Positions 1-6,300 of a stretch of DNA of 12,522 nucleotides are shown piece after piece. This stretch comes from an uncultured Eubacterium sp. GTDB lineage: Bacteria; Bacillota; Clostridia; Lachnospirales; Lachnospiraceae. Positions within the stretch are counted from its first letter, which is position 1. Every line of letters begins with the position of its first letter. The translations under genes were made by a program, and so were the position numbers. Below the pieces are notes generated by a model. That model did not search any database. It was given only the letters and a program-made list of their open reading frames with translations, and had not been told where the DNA came from. The DNA lies in assembly GCA_910584595.1 (NCBI GenBank), contig CAJUBQ010000120.1, forward strand, positions 1-12,522, read 5' to 3'.

Positions 1-858
1 ATGAATCAGACATCGCAGGGTTATGGAAATTATCTGGAGCAGATTTTTCAGAAAGCTTCGGACACTTATCATGTATCTAAAGATTTGCTGAAAGCGATGG
101 CAAAAGCGGAATCAAATTTTCGTGCAGATGCAACCTCTCATTGCGGCGCAATGGGAATTATGCAGTTAATGCCTGCAACGGCAGCCTCCCTTGGCGTTAC
201 AGATGCTTACAATCCGGAACAAAATATTATGGGCGGCGCACAGTATATCAGCCGCTTATTGGAAAAATATAATGGAAATCTGTCTTATGCAGTTGCGGCT
301 TATAATGCAGGAAGCGGAAATGTAGATAAATACGGCGGTATCCCGCCGTTTCAGGAAACGCAAAACTATGTGGTAAAAGTATTAAGGTATCTGGAAGAAG
401 GCGTTACGATACCGGACAGCTCCGGGACAGCCGGTTCCACAGTGGGAACGGGCACGTCTTCTGTCTGGTCGTCTGCGCAGGCAGCAGGCGCTTCAGACAA
501 TACGCTCCAAAAAATGATGAACCAATATTTTGATTATGATGATTATCTGGAATTTTTGCAGCTGTTTACAAGAGTGATCTATGAAAAGCTGACCGGAGAA
601 GAGGTGGAAGCAAAGCCGACGGACGCTCAGAGTCAGGGAAGCGGTGAGCAGACTGCCGGGTTGGTGGAGAACCGGCAGGTACAGGAGCAGCCAAAAGAAC
701 CGGCAAAGATTCTGACGATGAAAGTAAAGGATGCTCAGGGTCGTGTGAATACCTATCAGCAGAAGGAAACAGAACAGACAGATGCGCTTGATGCGTTCGA
801 GTATATGACGGCAGGCGGCCAGAATCGGATGGCTATCTTTTTAAGCAAAACAGTTTAA
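1..858 (+). CDS. Lytic transglycosylase, SLT (goose-lysozyme-like) domain
   Basis: Predicted to cleave the MurNAc-GlcNAc bond of peptidoglycan, leaving a 1,6-anhydro end. The catalytic domain spans about residues 15-132 and shows the family motifs in order: AKAESNF with the catalytic Glu at residue 37, GIMQLMP at 52-58, and AAYNAGSGNV at 99-108. Residues 135-170 are a Ser/Thr/Gly-rich linker. The tail (about 170-285) has an acidic, aromatic stretch (YFDYDDYLEFLQLF) and then a Gln/Glu-rich part with no domain I recognise. No signal peptide follows the Met at base 1. The ATG is the first base of the window, so its ribosome site cannot be seen and the true start may lie upstream. Enzymes of this kind without a signal peptide are sometimes exported by other routes or act during flagellum or secretion-machine assembly, but nothing visible here decides that. 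A strong terminator follows. Confidence 0.9.
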   Translation: MNQTSQGYGNYLEQIFQKASDTYHVSKDLLKAMAKAESNFRADATSHCGAMGIMQLMPATAASLGVTDAYNPEQNIMGGAQYISRLLEKYNGNLSYAVAAYNAGSGNVDKYGGIPPFQETQNYVVKVLRYLEEGVTIPDSSGTAGSTVGTGTSSVWSSAQAAGASDNTLQKMMNQYFDYDDYLEFLQLFTRVIYEKLTGEEVEAKPTDAQSQGSGEQTAGLVENRQVQEQPKEPAKILTMKVKDAQGRVNTYQQKETEQTDALDAFEYMTAGGQNRMAIFLSKTV

Positions 859-938
859 AAGCAAATAAGGAACTGTGAAAAGAAGTAACAATTCCATGGG
901 TAATCTGAACTGTTTCGAAATGAATAACAAATGCTAAT

Positions 939-977
939 AAAAACGTGAAACATACATTTTTTATGTTTCACGTTTTT
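939..977. terminator. Bidirectional rho-independent terminator
   Basis: AAAAACGTGAAACAT (939-953) and ATGTTTCACGTTTTT (963-977) form a perfect 15-bp stem with a 9-base loop; A954-T962 can add one more pair. The stem ends in an A-run on the left and a T-run on the right, so it gives a U-tract in both directions. It lies between two convergent genes, the transglycosylase (+) and the glycosidase (-), where a shared terminator is expected. Bases 859-938 and 978-1035 hold nothing else I can identify. Confidence 0.88.
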
Positions 978-1035
978 GTTTTCTAATATATGTTATTTCA
1001 ATGATGTTAACGGTATTCTGACCCTGTTCTTATTT

Positions 1036-2208
1036 TTAGCCTTCCACTGTTTCTATTTTTGCAATGCCATAGGATATCTGTAAAAGTGTCGGATCCATTT
1101 GGGTCGGTGCGAGCTGAATGAGCTTGGAGTCATTTTCAATGACAGCCATTCCCATGCTCCAACCTGCCTGATGGATTCTGGAATCATAAGAAACAAGCAT
1201 GTCAACCTGTTCCCAGGGGCCCTCTCCAAGATTGTAATTTACGAGGAATTTGCCCGGATCGCGCAGGCCCAGCCATCCGTTGTCGCGTTTGCCGCTTAAA
1301 ATAATTGTACCGTTTGGCCCGCCATGTTTGGTCCAGACACAGTAAGGCATGCTTCCGACGTATTTTCCATCTGCGGTTTCTGCTCTTGTTCCGTATAAAG
1401 CAGGATCACCAAAATCCAGACCATCCTCGGAGATTTTAAAATGGATGCCTTCGTCAGGATCATTTACGATCTCATAACACATAAAGTATTTTCCGTTTGG
1501 AAGCTTTGTAACGATTGCCATACCCGGCCGTCTGTTTCCGTCCGGGATTGCCACAACAAGCCTGGAATCGCTCCATGTTTTTCCGCCGTCCGAAGAAGAG
1601 GTAACAGCCAGACATTGGTTCAGAATACGCTCTGTGTGCGGTTTTTCATCAGAATATACGACAGTAATATCACCGTAAGCATTCAGATAAATAAAAGGTT
1701 CCCAGACCGGCCCAAGACAATCCCAGTTGTATTCTACCGGAACGCCGCCATATGCAAAGGTTGAGCGGTATTCCCAGGTCTTTCCGCTATCGCGGCTTAT
1801 ATAGAGCTGGAGCTGCGTTCCGACAAAATCCGGTGGATTATCTTTTTCAAATGCCTGCAGCGGAATGGAGTTGCCGGCGAATAAAATGGTTCCGGCAGGC
1901 AGATCCCCGCATTGCTTTGGCAATTCAAATAAAACGGGCTGAAAACGCATACCCCAGTTATTTTTCGTATCTTCTACATCACTGAGGCGCTCCCAGGTCT
2001 TGCCGCCGTCTGTGCTTTTGAATATTGGAATTACAGCTGGTTCTTTGTCGGCATAATACTCAAAAGCAGCCAGCAGCGTACCATTGTTTTCCTTTGAATA
2101 GTGCAGCTCGATCACCCTTGGATACAGTACGCCGCTTCCGGGCTTAATTTCATTCTTTCTTGGTGCAAAAAGAACGCCTTTAAAATCATTTGTAAGTTTC
2201 AGTGCCAT
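1036..2208 (-). CDS. BNR/Asp-box beta-propeller glycosidase, GH93- or sialidase-like
   Basis: A 390-residue protein with the sialidase-type propeller fold. Three good Asp-boxes (S-x-D-x-G-x-x-W) are visible at residues 65-72, 138-145 and 205-212, and a degenerate one lies at 260-266. SGVLYPRVIEL at 26-35 sits where sialidase-fold enzymes carry their N-terminal arginine motif. The stretch VWEPF (168-172, Glu170), then VVYSDE, then FMCYE (Glu246), resembles the two acidic sites of GH93 exo-alpha-1,5-L-arabinanases. I therefore prefer GH93-like over true GH33 sialidase; from memory alone this is not certain. There is no signal peptide (MALKLTNDFKG), so it probably acts in the cytoplasm on imported oligosaccharides. 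The start is fixed by AGGAGGGA (2220-2213), 6 bases before the ATG. It lies 71 bp downstream of the lichenase on the same strand and may be co-transcribed with it. Confidence 0.8.
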   Translation of the reverse strand: MALKLTNDFKGVLFAPRKNEIKPGSGVLYPRVIELHYSKENNGTLLAAFEYYADKEPAVIPIFKSTDGGKTWERLSDVEDTKNNWGMRFQPVLFELPKQCGDLPAGTILFAGNSIPLQAFEKDNPPDFVGTQLQLYISRDSGKTWEYRSTFAYGGVPVEYNWDCLGPVWEPFIYLNAYGDITVVYSDEKPHTERILNQCLAVTSSSDGGKTWSDSRLVVAIPDGNRRPGMAIVTKLPNGKYFMCYEIVNDPDEGIHFKISEDGLDFGDPALYGTRAETADGKYVGSMPYCVWTKHGGPNGTIILSGKRDNGWLGLRDPGKFLVNYNLGEGPWEQVDMLVSYDSRIHQAGWSMGMAVIENDSKLIQLAPTQMDPTLLQISYGIAKIETVEG

Positions 2209-2239
2209 AAAATCCCTCCTGATTTTGCTTTTTTTGTAT

Positions 2240-2268
2240 ATTATACATAAAAGAAGAGAGATTTACCA
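2240..2268 (-). promoter_or_regulatory. Possible weak promoter for the BNR glycosidase
   Basis: On the minus strand a perfect TATAAT occurs at 2245-2240, about 30 bases before the ribosome site. The best -35 at 17-base spacing is TGGTAA (2268-2263), which matches the consensus at only three of six positions. No terminator hairpin is seen in the 71-bp gap, so read-through from the lichenase promoter is equally possible. Confidence 0.25.
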
Positions 2269-2279
2269 GCATTTTTTCA

Positions 2280-3017
2280 TCAGTTTGTCTTTGTATAAGA
2301 AATCCAGTCATAACTTCCGGTAAGAGGGGTAACGCCATTGTAACGGCCCAGCCATTCGTCGACATTTTTTCCCGGCCATACGTTCATCATGATTCTTCCC
2401 GGAGTTTTTGGAATATCTTTTGTAGCGGTATAAACAGGTTTTTTGTCTACATACCATGTAATGCTGTTTTGATCCCAGTAAAAACCATACTGGTGGTAGC
2501 TTTGTGATGCGTCAAAGCCAAGATCATATAAGAATTCATGCTCTCCTACACCATTTGTATAATAGTTAAACTGTACCTTTGTGGTATCTTTTCCAAGAAA
2601 CTCAATATCAATTTCATCCCAGACAGTTCCGTCAGAAGGTCCGGTGTATGTAAAGAAAGAGGTCACTACACCAACGTTTTTGATTGGTTTCATGCTTACA
2701 TTATACATGCCGTAACCAAATGCCTGCCGCGTGCGGTATTCTCCGCCTGTATATCCGCCTGTTCCATCCTTATGAATGGACAGATGCATTTTGCCGTCTG
2801 AAAAGTTTACGTTATTTGCACTCCATGTACAATCAAACATTCCTCCATTTGACCAGCCGTCTGACTTTTCCATCTTATCGGTTTCGTCCCAGTCAAATCC
2901 GATACCAAAATAGTCGCCTGGAAATAAGGTTGCAGCAGAGACATCCAGTTTGCAGCCCCATAAAGCATTTACTGCGATTGCCAGTGAAAAAATAATTGTT
3001 TTCCATGTTTTTCTCAT
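2280..3017 (-). CDS. Secreted GH16 lichenase (endo-beta-1,3-1,4-glucanase)
   Basis: Predicted to hydrolyse beta-1,4 bonds next to beta-1,3 bonds in lichenin and cereal mixed-linkage glucans (EC 3.2.1.73), outside the cell. Residues 1-29 are a signal peptide (basic start, hydrophobic core, VSAA before the likely cut). The rest is one GH16 jelly-roll domain. The hallmark WDEIDIEFLG lies at 133-142, with nucleophile Glu135, Asp137 and acid/base Glu139, followed by KDTTKVQFNYYTNG as in Bacillus BglS/LicB. MKPIKNVGVVTSFFTYTGPSDG (split across 109-130) and GRIMMNVWPG (207-216) also match. At 245 residues it is full length. Cys63 is kept but the partner cysteine of the Bacillus disulfide is replaced by Gly in the YTGGEYRT stretch (89-96). 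LWGC at 19-22 looks weakly like a lipobox, but Trp at -2 argues against lipidation. The start has AGGAGG (3031-3026) 8 bases upstream. Confidence 0.95.
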   Translation of the reverse strand: MRKTWKTIIFSLAIAVNALWGCKLDVSAATLFPGDYFGIGFDWDETDKMEKSDGWSNGGMFDCTWSANNVNFSDGKMHLSIHKDGTGGYTGGEYRTRQAFGYGMYNVSMKPIKNVGVVTSFFTYTGPSDGTVWDEIDIEFLGKDTTKVQFNYYTNGVGEHEFLYDLGFDASQSYHQYGFYWDQNSITWYVDKKPVYTATKDIPKTPGRIMMNVWPGKNVDEWLGRYNGVTPLTGSYDWISYTKTN

Positions 3018-3089
3018 AAATAATTCCTCCTGTTTTAAAATATTATTGTAATTGGCTGATGCTTGCAGTATATAACATTTTTGGTGGAA

Positions 3090-3119
3090 ATCATATCAGA
3101 ATATTGTTTAATATATCAA
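3090..3119 (-). promoter_or_regulatory. Likely promoter of the GH16 lichenase
   Basis: Minus-strand TTGATA (3119-3114) and TATGAT (3095-3090) are separated by 18 bases. Each matches the sigma-A consensus at five of six positions. Transcription would start near 3083, giving a leader of about 65 bases before the lichenase start at 3017. A second TATACT at 3072-3067 lacks a good -35. Confidence 0.45.
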
Positions 3120-3299
3120 TTAGATGACTTTATTTTTATTTTTGTAACCGGATGATTTCTGTTCTTTCTGATTTCATATTTATTTTAAAGTTGTACAATA
3201 CTCACAATACAACGGCGATATAGTTTTTAGAATGCCTTTATTGTAGATGCTTTAGATATTAGTACAAAATTTTTTTTGGTACATTTGCTGAAAATAAGA

Positions 3300-3328
3300 T
3301 TGACAAGCATAAATTTTTTTGATATTAT
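3300..3328 (+). promoter_or_regulatory. Sigma-A promoter of the vWA-lipase gene
   Basis: A perfect TTGACA (3300-3305), a 17-base spacer containing a run of seven T, and TATTAT (3323-3328, five of six matches). Predicted start of transcription is near 3335, giving a short leader. The ribosome site AGGAGG (3357-3362) lies 9 bases before the ATG at 3372. This is the best promoter in the window. Confidence 0.78.
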
Positions 3329-3371
3329 ATTACACGGTTAAGCCAACATCAAATATAGGAGGATCAAAAGT

Positions 3372-6300
3372 ATGAAGAAATTGCTACAACACGCAGTAGT
3401 GATAATGCTTGTAATTGCTTTTGTAGTTACAATGATTCCGACTACTGCAATACCCACGGGTGCAGCTGTAAAGCCGATCTTATCAAAAAAATCGGTAAGT
3501 ATTTCTATTGGTGAAACAGCGAAGCTAAAAGTGAAAAATGCATCAGAAGCAAATATCACTTTTCAATCTCGTAAACCGGCGGTTGCTTCTGTTTCCCGAA
3601 ACGGAAAAATAACAGGAAAAGCGGCCGGAAGTACAAAAATTATTGTTACTGTCAAAAAGAATGGACAGAAATCGAAGCTCACATGTAAGACAACTGTAAA
3701 ACGGCCTGCAGTGTCTCGCAAAAACATTACGGTAAAAGCCGGTAAGAGTGTGACGCTTAAAATGAAGAACAAACCAAAAAAAGCGACAATCGTATGGTCG
3801 TCAAACAATAAGAAAGCGGCGATTGTATCTAAAAAAGGAAAATTAACAGGCGTTGCGGCAGGAAAGGCTAAAATAACTGCAAAAGTAACAGCGTATAAAA
3901 AGACATACAAGTTAGTATATGATGCAGTTGTAACGGAAGAATCTGATGATCCAAACGGTACGCAGGCGACTCCTAAGCCGGAACAGGAAACGCCGCAGCC
4001 GGAACAGAAACCGGAGTATTTCGAGGTAAGCTTTGAAACGAATGGGGGCAATGAGATTGCATCCCAGAGCGTAGAGAGTGGAAAAACCGTACAAAAACCG
4101 GAAAATCCGGTAAGAAACGGATATAGATTCAGCGGATGGTATACGGATGGAACATTAAGGGAAAAATATGATTTTTCATTGGCTGTTACAAAAAATATAA
4201 CGATTTATGCAAAGTGGCAAATATATTATCCGTTAATAAATTACACGGGATCCGGCAGTAACGGTTCCGGTAGCAGCAGTGGTTCCGGTAACAGCAGCGG
4301 CTCCGGGAATAACGGCAGCGAAAACGAAGGAACCGTACAAAAACCGGTCAAATATCAGGTGAAATTTGTAACAAACGGCGGCAGTGCGGTTAAGAGCCAG
4401 ACAATTGAACATGGAAAAACTGTTGAAGAACCAAAAAATCCTGTAAAAGAGGGTTATGTATTTGCGGGATGGTACGGTGATAAAGAGCTGACAGCTGCTT
4501 ATGATTTTCGTAAGGCTGTGACGGCTGACTTGACTTTATATGCAAAGTGGACGAAAAATATTACAGATATTGATGATGATGGCGTTGAGTCCTGGGTTGA
4601 AAAGCTGTTTCAGACGTCAGATCTGAAAGATGATACGGATGGAGATGGACTGAGCGATTATGTAGAGATTTATTTGTCCTGTACAGATCCTACACTCACA
4701 GATACCGATGGTAACGGAGTCAGCGATGCGGACGAAGATTTTGACGGCGACGGATTGTCTAATATCAGAGAAGTACAGCTTGGGACAGCAGTCAATCGTC
4801 CGGATACAGACTTAGACGGCTTATCTGACCGGGAAGAACTGGATGTTTATAAAACAGATCCATGCAATCCGGACACGGACGGCGATGGTCTGTTGGATGG
4901 CGATGAAATACGTCTTGGTTTAAATCCGCTGAAAAAAATGACAGATGATAAAACGCCTGATGCGGAAAGAACGTTTACACAGGAGATCAGTAAAGCAAAT
5001 ATTGCAAAAGAGCTGCTGGAGAGCGACAATGCCGCGATTCCTTCTTTAAAAGCGGAAATGAGCGGGAATATCAATCGTAAAGTTGTCATTGAACGGTCAG
5101 AATCTACAGAGTTTGGCGACAGCAGGTCTTTGATTGGCGACGCCATAGATATTTCCGGTGATGATCTGGAAAATGCCAGGTTATCTTTCCGCCTGACAAC
5201 CAGCGCTCCGGCTCTTTTATCCGTGGATGACGGTGCAAATACATATTCAACAAATTTAATTTGCAGATATAACGAAGACGGGACAACGGATTATTTTGAG
5301 ACAGATTTTGATGCAGAGACAAATACGGTTTCCGCTGCCGTTGATGGAGACGGCACTTATTTTGTTTTGGATGTCAGCGCCTTGTTTGCAGATCTGGGTC
5401 TTAAGATGCCGCAGGTTTCAGATGTCTACGCTTTGCAGGATGTGATGCCATACGCATGTGCAGAGGAAGAGGAAGAACTGCCGGAACAGTCGAATTACGA
5501 TTCACCGAACTATCAGACAGGGAACGATGCGTCAAACGGATATGACACAGGTATTTCAGTCGCATCAGAGGATACGGTAACGCCGGCAGCTTATGTCATA
5601 ACACCGCAGGCGTACAACGCTGTGCCTGCATCAGCATATACGCAAAAAGCAATTACGATGCCGGGAGTTCAGGCGCAGGCAGATATTGTATTTATTATCG
5701 ATACAACGGGTTCCATGACTCCATACATTGAAAATGTAAGAAATAATCTGATAGCGTTTACAGACGCATTAAAAGCAAAAGGAGTTTCGGCAAATCTTGC
5801 GCTTGTAGAGTACAGAGATATTGAAGCGGATGGTATGGGAAGCACAATTGTTCATAAAAGCGGCAACGGATCTTCCAGTTGGTTTTATGATACGGAAGAA
5901 TATAAATCTGCGATTGCAACTCTTGGTTCAAGCGGGGGCGGCGATGCGGACGAAAGCGCGGTAGATGCGCTTGAAACAGCAAGATTATTGGACATGCGCG
6001 CCTCTGCCGGAAAAATATTTATTCTCGTCACAGACGCAGCTTACAAGAATGAGAATCGATATGGCATTCCGTCTATGTCTTCAGAAATTGAATTGCTGAA
6101 AAATGAAGGAGTAAGCTGTTCGGTTGTATCAGCTGCAGTTGAGAAAGAAACATACAGAGATTTGTATGATAAAACAGATGGAATCTTTTGTGATATCAAC
6201 AACAGTGATTTCCATACGGAAATTATGTCGATCGCAGATAAAATCGGCAGTAATATCGTTGGCGACGGGCATTGGATTTATTTGCGGGGACCGGTTCCTG

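Larger units (their letters stand above)
3018..3371. other. Divergent AT-rich intergenic region
   Basis: 354 bp separate the divergent lichenase and vWA-lipase genes. The region holds one likely promoter in each direction (listed separately). It also holds a direct repeat ACAATAC at 3195-3201 and 3204-3210, a 9-bp period, inside the short inverted arms TTGTA (3191-3195) and TACAA (3208-3212). No ORF of useful length, RNA gene or strong hairpin was seen. Confidence 0.6.

Noticed and set aside
1441..1985. Overlapping plus-strand open frames opposite the BNR glycosidase
   Set aside because: Shadows of a clearly coding minus-strand gene with three Asp-boxes; no ribosome sites and no family resemblance.
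2938..2961. Lipobox in the lichenase signal peptide (LWGC)
   Set aside because: Trp at position -2 does not fit the lipobox pattern, and a normal signal peptidase site (VSAA) follows; kept only as a minor alternative.
3265..3285. GTACAAAA...TTGGTAC inverted repeat with a T-run as a possible terminator or operator
   Set aside because: The arms match only imperfectly and the centre is a homopolymer; in such AT-rich DNA this is likely chance.
3563..4051. 162-codon open frame on the minus strand inside the vWA-lipase gene
   Set aside because: Antisense to the lysine-rich Big_2 region; AAA-rich sense codons give stop-poor Phe/Leu-rich antisense frames. No ribosome site or domain.
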